Assembly: GCF_001653565.1 (NCBI RefSeq)
Contig: NZ_LYPB01000069.1
Location: 124,001-188,000 of the forward strand
Source: Paenibacillus oryzisoli
GTDB lineage: Bacteria; Bacillota; Bacilli; Paenibacillales; NBRC-103111
Direction: 5' to 3'
Length of the DNA stretch: 64,000 nt
Shown here: positions 8,049-16,765 of the stretch, in pieces
Position numbering within the stretch: position 1 is the stretch's first letter
How the letters are laid out: each line of letters begins with the position of its first letter
The notes under the pieces: generated by a model
Database searches by the model: none
Told to the model about the DNA's origin: nothing
What the model saw: the letters and a program-made list of their open reading frames with translations, nothing else
Translations under genes and position numbers: made by a program

Positions 8049-9746
8049 CTATTTATTTTTGCTATACCAATCATTTACTTCTTTCTCGATGGAATCGCCG
8101 CCAAGCTTCTTAAATTCGTCAGCGAATTTATCAAAGTCGTCGATGGATGCGTCACCCATAATAATTTTCGTATACGTCTCGTATATTTTCTTTTTGAGGG
8201 TTGGCAGTTTCTCCGACATCGCAGGTGTTGCAGGACCCAGGAACAGGTTATACTGACCAAGTTTAGCCTGTTCGTACTTATCGATTACACTGAAAGTACC
8301 ATCGGCACCAAATACCATATTCGAAAACCACATCGTATCGTCGCCTGCTTTAAACTTCGACAAGCGGTCGAAATGAATGGTCGCTGGGAATTCGAGCTTG
8401 CTGCCGTCACCTTTCTTAAGCGCTTCTTGTACTTTGCGGAACGCTTCAAGATTGGTATTCAACGGATCGATAATGACAGGCGCATACTTGCCTGGGAATA
8501 TCCCTGTCTTGCTGTCCGTAATAAAAGGATTAGGATTAGGGGCATAAGAAGTTTCGTAATAACGATTGATATAAATATTAGCCAACTGAATGACAGCCTC
8601 TGGGTGTTTCGAGCCTTTCTTCACTACATAGAATGTGCTGGCCGTATCATTAAGTTGCGGAATAGCGGGCTGTGCGTCAGTGGAAATGAGCGGATACGCC
8701 TTCCATTGCGCCTTCGGATCCTTCGTATGGTTCTCTTTTTGAATAAAGCCGCCATCTGCTACAGTCCCATAAGCCAAGCCAACACGTCCGGCTGCCACAT
8801 CCTCTTGAATTTTCGTTGCCGGTTTAACACCGAACTCCTTATCAATTACGCCATCCTTATACAACTGCTGCAGCTTTTTGAGAGGCTCCTTCAGCTCTTT
8901 CTGTACCGAGCTGTATACAAGCTTGCCTCCTGCATCCTTAATGAATAGATCGACATAGGCATGATAGCTGTTGAAAAATCCGTTTAGCGATCCATGTCCA
9001 CCATCCATGAAGTCCTTGTTCAACGCAAGACCGATCGTATCTGCTTTACCGTTGCCATCTGGATCCTGCTTAGCAAATGCTGTAGCAGTTTTGAACACGT
9101 CGTCCATCGTTTTTGGCTCTGGCAAATTAAGCTTTTGCAGCCAATCCGTTCGTACATAAAGCATCGAGGCTGTGCTAGTACCACCGTTGGAATATGTTCT
9201 AGGGATACCGAGCAGTTTGCCGCCTACTGTTGCAGCTTTGAACCCTACACTACCGTCCTGATTGAGGACGTTTTTCAAGTAAGGGGAAGCATATTGTGCC
9301 CACACTTTCGTAAGATCTTCCAACATGTCTGCATCAATAAGCCGTTTCATTTCTTCCTTATTGACTTCCAGGAAGTCAGGAAGATCGCCCGATGCTACCG
9401 AAACGTTGAGCTTCTGATGATACTGAGAAGCATCGACAGACCATACATTTTTAACTTTAATGCCATAGTCATTCTCGAAGATCTTTGTCCAAATGTTACT
9501 GTCAATGGAGTCCCCTTCGGCGTATTTCATCGTTGCATCAACAGAGCGAACCGTAGAAACCTCGATTGGCGGATTGTACTTGGCTAATGGTTGAGCACTT
9601 GTCGCTGCCGATGGCGACGGACTTACTGCTGTACTGCTAGTTGCAGCCGGTTGATCTTCTGTCTTCCCACAGGCACTTGCGAGAACTGATAAGGCAAGAA
9701 CCGCACCCAGTGAAGCAGCTCCCAACTTTTTATTTCCCATGTTCAT
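8049..9746 (-). CDS. Extracellular solute-binding lipoprotein, LplA/YtcQ type (system 1)
   Basis: A 565-residue lipoprotein. An N-terminal hydrophobic stretch ends in a lipobox (VLASAC, Cys26), followed by a Ser/Thr/Pro linker and a large type-1 binding-protein fold. The length of about 560 residues is usual for the LplA/YtcQ branch that binds complex oligosaccharides such as uronide or aldotetraouronic types. It is anchored outside the membrane and delivers sugar to the two permeases encoded downstream. ATG at 9746 with AGGGGG eight bases upstream. It follows the response-regulator gene after 180 bp with its own -10 (TATAAT at 9794-9799), so it may be transcribed separately from the two-component genes. 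It is clearly paralogous to the system 3 lipoprotein at 60140 (shared LGIKVKNMW-like and LPDFFEV-like blocks); the system 2 protein is more distant. Confidence 0.93.
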   Translation of the reverse strand: MNMGNKKLGAASLGAVLALSVLASACGKTEDQPAATSSTAVSPSPSAATSAQPLAKYNPPIEVSTVRSVDATMKYAEGDSIDSNIWTKIFENDYGIKVKNVWSVDASQYHQKLNVSVASGDLPDFLEVNKEEMKRLIDADMLEDLTKVWAQYASPYLKNVLNQDGSVGFKAATVGGKLLGIPRTYSNGGTSTASMLYVRTDWLQKLNLPEPKTMDDVFKTATAFAKQDPDGNGKADTIGLALNKDFMDGGHGSLNGFFNSYHAYVDLFIKDAGGKLVYSSVQKELKEPLKKLQQLYKDGVIDKEFGVKPATKIQEDVAAGRVGLAYGTVADGGFIQKENHTKDPKAQWKAYPLISTDAQPAIPQLNDTASTFYVVKKGSKHPEAVIQLANIYINRYYETSYAPNPNPFITDSKTGIFPGKYAPVIIDPLNTNLEAFRKVQEALKKGDGSKLEFPATIHFDRLSKFKAGDDTMWFSNMVFGADGTFSVIDKYEQAKLGQYNLFLGPATPAMSEKLPTLKKKIYETYTKIIMGDASIDDFDKFADEFKKLGGDSIEKEVNDWYSKNK

Positions 9747-9793
9747 TTCCGTTTCCCCCTATTTGGCAATTCGTTCCTGATTGGTACTCCTTT

Positions 9794-9822
9794 ATTATAA
9801 AATCAAGTGATCCGTGTTCGAA
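9794..9822 (-). promoter_or_regulatory. Possible activator-dependent promoter of binding-protein gene 1
   Basis: On the minus strand a perfect TATAAT (9799-9794) has a poor -35 (TTCGAA, 9822-9817) at 17 bp. The gap to the response-regulator gene also holds a TAGCATTACG sequence resembling the TAGCATT of the system 2 repeat. A good -10 with a bad -35 fits regulator-dependent transcription. Confidence 0.35.
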
Positions 9823-9926
9823 ACGGGACATTTTTGTGTCAGTTGACTTTTTTTAACTAGTTTTCGTAATGCTATTTATGACAAATAATTCAAAAAAAGA
9901 GGCCAAGGTATGGTCGCTAAAACGGA

Positions 9927-11594
9927 CTATTTCATAACGGATTCTCGGTATTCCTGTGGAGTTAACCCTGTCTCCTTCTTGAATAGTCTAGTAAAATAGG
10001 CTGCCGAATCTAGGCCGACTAGTGCGGCAATCTCTTGGATTTTATGATCGCTTGTTCGAAGCAGCTGCTTACTTCTGGTTATCCGAACTTCCGTTACATA
10101 CTCAAGTAAGCCTTGACCCGTTGTCTGCTTGTACATCCGAGACAAATAGGGAGAACTCAGATGAACGAGTTCAGAAATCTTCGTTAAGGACAATTCCTCA
10201 TTCAGGAATTCGTTGACATATTGCTTGATCCGCCCGATCAAGTCGGTCGTCCGCTGCGCCTGCTTTCGTCCGTTATACTCGGCTAATGAATCGGCAATTG
10301 CCGCCAAGTGCTGTACGGTGGAATGGAGATCGACTCCCACAGGCAGTTGAACCAACGACTCTAAGCTAAATGCCGCACCAATCAGTGAAGCTAAACGACG
10401 CTTATTGATGTACGTAATGAAAAAGGCTGACATATTGGCAATCAGCTCCAATTTAAGCAGCTCCCCGTCTTGACCATCCGGTAGAACAGATGCCTTAACC
10501 GCGAGTTCCGCGAACAACTTACGGCAAGCCTCTCTCTCACCGTTATCGAGATACGTTTCCAGTAAGTCGAGATTACGCGTATAAGCTCGCATGTCATTCT
10601 CAGCGAAGAAATCTCGGCTTGCCCTTTGCCCTTCACCGGGGGCATCAGGGAGCTCTCTCATTAGAACCTCGAGATCGTTATACGCACCGCCTGCTAGCTG
10701 GATCTTGAGCATATCGACGCGTGTGGATAAGTCCTCCCACTTAGATGGTGTAGAAGCAAGTATGAGCGAAATAGGGACCTTAAGTGAGCTCTTTGTAGCA
10801 TTCTGAATGAGCTCAGCATTTCCCGCTAGCTGATTGTATGCCTGCTCTTCCGCAGGTGTCCCATCTTCACTTGCACGGAACTGCACGAGCCATACGAACC
10901 TGCCACGGTCATAGGGAAAAGCCGCGAATTTCAGCGTGTCCTTCAAATATTCTTCCGCAATATTTTGAATGGAATAATACAGCAGCGCTTTATCACCAGG
11001 TAAGATGAAGGAGCCCCATTCGTCGATACGCCCCAAGGCAATTAGCACTGGCCGCCCGGCATCCAGTCCAATATCCAGCTCTGTAAATCGCCGAATCCGC
11101 GCATCAAGGGAATCCACCTCTCCTTGTGCAAGCTGCAACAAATAATCGCGCTGCAGAGAGGGTACAGCTACATGCAGTTGTTCGCGAGATCTCTTCAATA
11201 TTGCTTCACGGTCAACTTCTCTTGCGATATCGTCAAGTGCCTTTCGAATCGCACTTATAATAGCTTCGTCCCCCTCCGTCTTGAGGACATAATCGATACC
11301 TCCCTTACGAATCGCTGACTGGGCATAACCAAAATCATCGTATCCCGTCAGGAAAATCACACGACAGCGAGGCCATTTACCACGTGCAAGGTCCGCCAGT
11401 TCCATTCCGCTCATACCGGGCATCCGAATATCGGTGAGCAGGATATCCATTTTTCCTTCTCCGAACTTTTGAAGAGCCTCCCTTCCCGAATAGGCCTTCA
11501 CGATCTCGGCTTCCAGCCATTCCAGCTCCATGAGGGCATCCGCCAAATATTTGACAGCTAACGGTTCATCATCGACAATCATTACCTTAATCAT
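9927..11594 (-). CDS. Response regulator, YesN type (receiver + AraC HTH), system 1
   Basis: A 555-residue cytoplasmic regulator. Residues 1-120 are a receiver: acidic VDDE near 8-10, phospho-acceptor Asp55 in LLTDIRMPG and Lys105, here followed by Thr (VLKTEG) instead of the usual Pro. A long linker of about 300 residues follows. The last ~100 residues are an AraC-type double helix-turn-helix (LSSPYLSRMYKQTTGQGLLE and IQEIAALVGLDSAAYFTRLF). YesN-type regulators activate neighbouring carbohydrate transport genes. It starts 3 bp after the kinase stop codon and shares its transcript. The transport genes follow, so they are the obvious targets, possibly together with the genes carrying the shared promoter block. 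Confidence 0.92.
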   Translation of the reverse strand: MIKVMIVDDEPLAVKYLADALMELEWLEAEIVKAYSGREALQKFGEGKMDILLTDIRMPGMSGMELADLARGKWPRCRVIFLTGYDDFGYAQSAIRKGGIDYVLKTEGDEAIISAIRKALDDIAREVDREAILKRSREQLHVAVPSLQRDYLLQLAQGEVDSLDARIRRFTELDIGLDAGRPVLIALGRIDEWGSFILPGDKALLYYSIQNIAEEYLKDTLKFAAFPYDRGRFVWLVQFRASEDGTPAEEQAYNQLAGNAELIQNATKSSLKVPISLILASTPSKWEDLSTRVDMLKIQLAGGAYNDLEVLMRELPDAPGEGQRASRDFFAENDMRAYTRNLDLLETYLDNGEREACRKLFAELAVKASVLPDGQDGELLKLELIANMSAFFITYINKRRLASLIGAAFSLESLVQLPVGVDLHSTVQHLAAIADSLAEYNGRKQAQRTTDLIGRIKQYVNEFLNEELSLTKISELVHLSSPYLSRMYKQTTGQGLLEYVTEVRITRSKQLLRTSDHKIQEIAALVGLDSAAYFTRLFKKETGLTPQEYRESVMK

Positions 11595-11597
11595 CGC

Positions 11598-13400
11598 TTA
11601 AGCCTCTCTTTCTTCAATGGCTGCGGGGAGCGGAAGAACAAGCGACACACGGAGTCCTCCGCTTGGTAGGGTCGCTATGCGTATACCCGCCATATCGCCG
11701 TATTTTAGCCGGAGCCTGCGATGAACATTCAGTACGCCTGTAATTTCAGTTGGTTGGTCCCTGCCATTCAGCAAGCCGTGCCAACGTTCAAGCTCATCTG
11801 CCGTCATCCCTTTTCCGTTATCCTCGACATCAATGAGCAGCAGTTCGCCACCACTTTCTGACGAGGAGACATTGAAACCTATTCTTACATGCCTATTCTC
11901 ATGCTCCAGTTCGAAGCCATGTTGGTAGGCATTCTCGACAATTGGCTGTAAAATAAGGCGAGGAATCATGATATTCTTAGGCGCGTCCTCCACTTGTTCG
12001 ATCGAGAATGTAATGTGCCCGGAGAACCGAATCGTTTGAATTTCACAAAGCGCACGAACATGCTGCAATTCCTGCTCTATCGGGACCTCTTCCACACCGT
12101 TTCGCGTGATATATTGAAAATAATCACCCAAATATTTGGAGAACCGAGTAGAATTGTCAAAATCATGCGCCTTGGTCATGCGGTACAGCAAATAGAAGCT
12201 GTTATATAAAAAATGCGGATTAATCTGAGACTGGAGCTGCTTTAACTCCGACTGCTGTACGCGAATTTGTTGCTCATAGACTTCAAATACAAGCTTATTG
12301 AGATGGGTAACCATGAAGTTGAATTGCTCATATAAATCGTGAAACTCATCACTGCTTTTGTAAGCTAGTGCGACCTGCAGATCACCGGACTCCACCTTCC
12401 GAAACGCACGGATCAGCTTTTGGAGCGGTCTGTGAATCAACCGATACATATACAGCGAAAAGAGCACAACAACTACGATAGCGACGAGCGTGATCAGCCA
12501 CATATATAATCGATATCGGTCAAGCGCACCCATAACAGCGTTTTCAGGGACAAAGGCAAGCAGCGTAATCCCGAGCGCAGGCGAATACGCCGAGACCGTT
12601 AGAAACGGCTGCCGATCGATGGAAATGGTCCGCATTTCTGCTGGAGCCTCCATCTTTCCGGATTTCTCCAATTGTAAAGCTTGTTCTCGAAGCAGAACGC
12701 TAATCGAATCATACGCTGATTCGTTACTTGTACTCACGATGGCCCAATCCGGGTGAATTACGGCCGCGCCCCCCAGTTTACTATCCGTCATTTGGGACAA
12801 ATATTGTTTGATTTTCGGAATGGACAACTCTAACTCCAAAACGAACATCGGGTCTCGACCTTCCACGACTTGCGTTGTTGGGTAGTATTCTCGCAGCAGC
12901 ACTTTTTCCTCATCATGGTAGAAGAGTCCGCGGTGCGCGATGGCAGCGTCTTTCTTCAACTTCAGCAACTTATCCTGAAGTAAGTTACCGGACAGCTCGT
13001 CCGACGAAATGGTCTTCCCGATTGGCGGAATATAAGCGCTAGCTCTGGCAACGTAAAGGCTTGACTGTTTCATCACATTCAATCTGGCCTGGAATCGCTT
13101 GATGGCAGCAAGCTTCTGGTAATCCGTTAAACTTTCACTCGTAATGCTGAGCGATTCCAAATCTTCGTCGTTCACATATTCCCGCTGCAGGCGCTGCAAT
13201 CGATCGATCTCATTTTCAAGCGATGTTCGATAGAAGAGAAGTTGGAACTGGAGCGATTTAAAAATCTCTTTGCGAACAAGTGTGGAGCCCCAATCGTTAA
13301 TCCGCGTGCCGACAACATACATCGGTGAGATGACGATCAAGAACGTTACAATCAGTTTACTCAAAATTGAAAACCTTCTAATTCCCCATCCGTTTCGCAC
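11598..13400 (-). CDS. Sensor histidine kinase, YesM type, system 1
   Basis: A 600-residue membrane kinase. It has an N-terminal membrane helix (about 12-30), an extracellular sensing region to about 290, a second helix (LITLVAIVVVVLFSLYMY), a HAMP linker and a His-kinase/ATPase module. The phospho-acceptor histidine is in QINPHFLYNSFY, the hallmark of the YesM/LytS-like class, and the ATP-binding N box (ILQPIVENAYQHG) and G box (VEDNGKGM) are present. It probably senses an extracellular oligosaccharide and phosphorylates the regulator encoded next. The start is GTG at 13400 with only a weak ribosome site; a slightly different start cannot be excluded. It is the first gene of the operon and divergent from the AraC gene at 13595; between them lies copy 2 of the shared promoter block. 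Confidence 0.92.
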   Translation of the reverse strand: MRNGWGIRRFSILSKLIVTFLIVISPMYVVGTRINDWGSTLVRKEIFKSLQFQLLFYRTSLENEIDRLQRLQREYVNDEDLESLSITSESLTDYQKLAAIKRFQARLNVMKQSSLYVARASAYIPPIGKTISSDELSGNLLQDKLLKLKKDAAIAHRGLFYHDEEKVLLREYYPTTQVVEGRDPMFVLELELSIPKIKQYLSQMTDSKLGGAAVIHPDWAIVSTSNESAYDSISVLLREQALQLEKSGKMEAPAEMRTISIDRQPFLTVSAYSPALGITLLAFVPENAVMGALDRYRLYMWLITLVAIVVVVLFSLYMYRLIHRPLQKLIRAFRKVESGDLQVALAYKSSDEFHDLYEQFNFMVTHLNKLVFEVYEQQIRVQQSELKQLQSQINPHFLYNSFYLLYRMTKAHDFDNSTRFSKYLGDYFQYITRNGVEEVPIEQELQHVRALCEIQTIRFSGHITFSIEQVEDAPKNIMIPRLILQPIVENAYQHGFELEHENRHVRIGFNVSSSESGGELLLIDVEDNGKGMTADELERWHGLLNGRDQPTEITGVLNVHRRLRLKYGDMAGIRIATLPSGGLRVSLVLPLPAAIEEREA

Positions 13401-13499
13401 AGATTCACCCGCATCTTTCTTTTCTTTTTATTATATAGGAGACAACGTCTACCGAATACTGTTGGATTTCTTTCAGCATAATCAACACCGCTTTAATTT

Positions 13500-13551
13500 A
13501 GCTATGAAGATGACAATCATTATTGGAGGAATGCTACGATTTTGATATAAT
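13500..13551. promoter_or_regulatory. Divergent promoter region with copy 2 of the shared block
   Basis: On the plus strand TTGGAG (13523-13528), a 17-bp spacer and TATAAT (13546-13551) form a good promoter for the AraC gene. Overlapping it, read on the minus strand, is TCGTAGCATTCCTCC (13539-13525), a 14-base gap, then TCTTCATAGCT (13510-13500), matching the blocks at 6032-6071 and 14415-14454. A protein bound here could repress the AraC gene and activate the kinase operon (inference). Confidence 0.65.
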
Positions 13552-13594
13552 CAGCTAGACATCTGAGGATTGAGAATGTAAGGAGGATTGCACG

Positions 13595-14383
13595 ATGATT
13601 CACCCAATCGCTATTTACTTCGAGCACTGCGAGCCGGAATGGCATGTCCCCCGCGCAGCAGCGAATAATCATATTCTGATTCTGATGACTGGCGGTGAAA
13701 TCACGTATACCGTCGGCAACCAAACATTTATCCTCAAAAAAGGAGATCTGCTATTCGTGCCGGAAGGCCATATTCGAAGCGCGCTGAACGTTTCCAAGCG
13801 AGACCACGATATGTATGTTGCCCACTTTCGTTATGAGGGGACTGGAGACGAGTTACCGCTGCTTGCCGAACCCGCTTGTCAACTCACCAGGCCGCACAAC
13901 TTTGAATATATTAAGCAGCGATTCTCTTCGCTCACCCAGTACTGGCTTCAAAAATCCACGTATACACGAACGCTTTGCCATAGTGTACTTCTGGAAATCA
14001 TCGCCATTATTAATGAAGAAGCCCATACAGGAACGATTTCACATCCTAAAGCTCATGGCATTTCCATGCAGCTGAAAGACTATATTTTGCATCATTACCG
14101 CGAACAACTCGACATGGAGGAAATGGCCAAACATATCGGACGAACACCGAACTATATCAGCACTGTTTTCCGGGAAACCACTGGACAGACGATTACAGCT
14201 TATATCCAGCAAATTCGAATCGCTGCCGCATGCGATCTCTTGACCGGCTCCCAGATGAGCATCGGAGAAATCTCTGATTATCTCGGATTTTGTGAGCAAT
14301 CTTATTTTAATAAAGTGTTCAAAAAAGTAACGGGTACGATGCCCTCCGCCTATGTAAAAGAGCGTTTGAAGGTGTGGCAGTAA
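13595..14383 (+). CDS. AraC-family regulator with N-terminal cupin domain
   Basis: A 262-residue regulator of the usual length for this family. Residues about 5-140 form a cupin ligand-binding domain ([25 protein letters not shown]). Residues about 165-262 are the double helix-turn-helix ([20 protein letters not shown] and [20 protein letters not shown]). Such proteins usually bind a sugar and activate catabolic genes. ATG with AAGGAGG and a good sigma-A promoter upstream (13523-13551). It is divergent from the kinase operon and followed after 143 bp by the SGNH hydrolase gene. Because copies of one promoter block lie in front of the kinase operon, the SGNH gene and the isomerase operon, this protein is a leading candidate for the factor that binds them; the YesN regulator is the other. 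Confidence 0.92.
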   Translation: MIHPIAIYFEHCEPEWHVPRAAANNHILILMTGGEITYTVGNQTFILKKGDLLFVPEGHIRSALNVSKRDHDMYVAHFRYEGTGDELPLLAEPACQLTRPHNFEYIKQRFSSLTQYWLQKSTYTRTLCHSVLLEIIAIINEEAHTGTISHPKAHGISMQLKDYILHHYREQLDMEEMAKHIGRTPNYISTVFRETTGQTITAYIQQIRIAAACDLLTGSQMSIGEISDYLGFCEQSYFNKVFKKVTGTMPSAYVKERLKVWQ

Positions 14384-14414
14384 GCCACCATGCTATGAAT
14401 CTACATGTAGACAA

Positions 14415-14478
14415 TCGTAGAATTACTCCAAAAACCATCCCGGTGTTCATTGTTTCCATGATGTTTTTTTCCTACAAT
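14415..14478 (+). promoter_or_regulatory. Promoter and operator of the SGNH hydrolase gene (copy 3 of the shared block)
   Basis: TCGTAGAATTACTCC (14415-14429), a 14-base gap, then TGTTCATTGTT (14444-14454) overlapping the -35 TTGTTT (14450-14455), a 17-bp spacer and -10 TACAAT (14473-14478). Just upstream is a 12-bp perfect palindrome, TCTACATGTAGA (14400-14411). Confidence 0.7.
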
Positions 14479-14526
14479 GAAAGGTAATCAAATTATCAAT
14501 CTACCCATTGACTGGAGGAATCACTG

Positions 14527-15624
14527 ATGGACACATCCGCTAATGCCACACATCAGCTTGACGCGAACTTGCAGCCCGACGAACCTCGTACGGATCAGTG
14601 GGAATGGCATTCGCCGCTCGCATCCCCATTCCAGTTAACTAGTCTTCCTTGGCTAGCTCAGGATGGACTTTATCGAAGATTGCCGCTGCATCCGAGCCAC
14701 CCCATTCGCTCTGAAGTAGATCGTCTTGCCAATTATACAACCGGTGTGCAGGTACGCTTTGCAACGAACTCCCCGAAGCTTGCCGTTAGAGTCGTACTGG
14801 CGGACAAAGCCACGATGTACCAGATGCCCGCTACTGCGCAATGCGGCATCGATTGTTATATCGGCCCGTCAGGCGCTCAGCAGTATATCAACACCACGCG
14901 CTTTGACCTTGCGCAAGCAGAATATGAGAGCGTTCTCTTCGAATCCTTCCCCAAGGAGATGCGGGAGATTACGTTAAACCTCCCCTTATACCAAGGGGTC
15001 AAGGAGCTATGGGTTGGCACTTCTCCTACTTCTTCAGTAGCTGAATTTCATGGATTCGCCTCTGATAAAAAAGTACTGATCTATGGCACCTCCATCACCC
15101 ATGGTGCTTGCGCCTCGCGACCTGGCATGGCTTATCCGAATCAGTTAAGCCGCATGTTTCCCCTCGAATTCGTAAGTCTCGGGTTCTCAGGCAACGCGCA
15201 GGGTGAACCCGAATTGGCTCATCTCATTAGTCAAATCCAGGATCCTGCCCTGCTTGTCCTCGATTATGAAGGGAATACGCCAAGCAAAGAGCATCTGGCA
15301 CAATCACTGCCAACTTTTATTCACATCTATCGCGATGTTCATCCAGACGTCCCTATCCTTGTAATCTCCAAAATTCCTTACGCCAAAGAAGCCTTCGACG
15401 AGGAACTGCGTCAACGTCAAGAAGGCCTCAAAATACTTCAGCGCGAAACGGTAGAACGCATAAATCAAGAGGGGGATGCGAATGTTCACTTCTGTGACGG
15501 CTCGGAGCTGTTGGGGGCAGACTATCAAGAAGCCACGACGGATGGGATTCATCCTTCTGACTTAGGCTATAAGCACATGGCCGAAAACCTTAAACCGGTT
15601 ATAGCGAAACTTTTAAGGATTTGA
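14527..15624 (+). CDS. SGNH/GDSL-family hydrolase (putative carbohydrate esterase)
   Basis: A 365-residue protein with no signal peptide. Residues about 30-175 are a beta-rich N-terminal domain; residues about 180-365 are an SGNH esterase. Visible catalytic blocks are IYGTSITHG (nucleophile Ser189, in place of the GDS form), the GFSGNAQG block with the conserved Gly/Asn, and TDGIHPSD near the C-terminus with the Asp339/His342 pair. This two-domain form is common among proteins that remove acyl groups from sugars or small metabolites. ATG with GGAGG eight bases upstream. It is transcribed alone, after the AraC regulator, from a promoter with the conserved block, and ends before a 13-bp bidirectional hairpin. 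An intracellular deacetylase of imported oligosaccharides is a reasonable inference. Confidence 0.85.
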   Translation: MDTSANATHQLDANLQPDEPRTDQWEWHSPLASPFQLTSLPWLAQDGLYRRLPLHPSHPIRSEVDRLANYTTGVQVRFATNSPKLAVRVVLADKATMYQMPATAQCGIDCYIGPSGAQQYINTTRFDLAQAEYESVLFESFPKEMREITLNLPLYQGVKELWVGTSPTSSVAEFHGFASDKKVLIYGTSITHGACASRPGMAYPNQLSRMFPLEFVSLGFSGNAQGEPELAHLISQIQDPALLVLDYEGNTPSKEHLAQSLPTFIHIYRDVHPDVPILVISKIPYAKEAFDEELRQRQEGLKILQRETVERINQEGDANVHFCDGSELLGADYQEATTDGIHPSDLGYKHMAENLKPVIAKLLRI

Positions 15625-15650
15625 TGCCCTTAGAAAAGGCTTATACGAAT

Positions 15651-15685
15651 AAGGAGCTAAGCGATTTATTTGCGCTTAGCTCCTT
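15651..15685. terminator. Bidirectional terminator between convergent genes
   Basis: A 13-bp perfect inverted repeat (AAGGAGCTAAGCG and complement, 9-base loop) lies between the plus-strand SGNH gene and the minus-strand alcohol dehydrogenase remnant. T-rich bases follow on the plus side, so it can serve both transcripts. Confidence 0.8.
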
Positions 15686-15716
15686 TGCTTTTGGCATTCA
15701 CTGTAGTCTGTGGGAA

Positions 15717-16711
15717 CTACTCTTTGATTTCACAATCAACCATGACATGAATCGTATCGCCTTTGTGTTCATTCCGCAATTGAAAGGCACGTTCCACCTC
15801 ACTGAGCGGCACAATATGCGTTATCATTTCTTCTGTATTCACCAGTCCATCCAGGACCAGCCGGAGTCCTTCCTCGAAATAACGCCGGTTGTCGATATCA
15901 CGTTTCGGCTCCGTCGATAGAATGTCCAATCTTTTCTTGTGGATCTTGAAAAAATCAACAGGTTTATGGCAGGTGCCGATGCAACCATACATAACAATTC
16001 GCCCATTTTGGGCTGCTGCCTGGATCGCGTCTACCATGCCTTCGCCTTCTAGAAGACAAGGAATGACAACATCAAAACCATCTGGAAAATCATGCTTGAG
16101 AATTTCCATGGTATCCGCATGTTCATGAGGAATCTTGTACGTATGCGTTGCGCCGTATTTGCGAGCAAGTGCAAGCTTTTCGTCGAATAAGTCTGTCACA
16201 ACTAGATTTCGCGGACTGAACAAGCTAACCACTTGCGTCATAATAAGCCCACTAACCCCTTGTCCAGTTATGAGCACGTTCTTATTCGGTGAGATTTCAG
16301 CTAACTCGGCAGCGTGGATGATACCTGGCAACACTTCGATTAAGGAGCCTTCGATGAGTGGCAAATCTTTAGGAAGCACTTTAACTGAGAACGGCTCGCA
16401 GCAGACATACTCCGCAAATGCTCCCCACACATATTCTTGCCGACTTTATCTATAACACCTGCTACCTCATGACCAAGGCGTGTCGGATACGAAATAAATT
16501 CGGGTTCGCGAGCCCCCCGGAACACCTCGACATCACTACCGCAAATCCCCACCCATTTCACTTTGACACGTACTTCACCTTCGTTCGGTTCAGGGATCAA
16601 AGCCCTGCGATTACTAACCTTTCCAATTCCGTCCATGACAGCACATACTTGTGTATGTGGTCCTTTATCATCAACTAGTTCCATAGGAGGAACAGACATT
16701 TTTCTAACCAT
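15717..16711 (-). pseudogene. Zinc-dependent alcohol/polyol dehydrogenase, disrupted by deletion and frameshift
   Basis: The N-terminal half is in one frame (16711 to about 16430): catalytic-zinc region CGSDVEVFRG, then the LGHEVAGVIDKVGKN block. The rest is in another frame (16430 to 15717): GAFAEYV, Rossmann block VLITGQGVSGLIM and the cofactor and C-terminal regions. The join goes straight from VGKN to WGAFAEYV. In medium-chain dehydrogenases such as sorbitol or threonine dehydrogenase, about 40 residues lie here, including the GDRV motif and the four cysteines of the structural zinc. So an internal stretch whose length is not a multiple of three has been lost, which also shifts the frame. 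Only a truncated N-terminal peptide of 123 residues would be made. It is the last member of the long cluster, 55 bp after the 2-hydroxyacid dehydrogenase. A sequencing error alone cannot explain the missing motif. Confidence 0.8.
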
Positions 16712-16765
16712 ACATCCACACCTCTCTTAGATAATTCAGTGTTACGATCTAGCAGCAAGAAACCA

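Noticed and set aside
8373..9587. Plus-strand open frames of 191 and 197 codons
   Set aside because: They lie antisense to the system 1 lipoprotein, which has a signal peptide, lipobox and strong family features.
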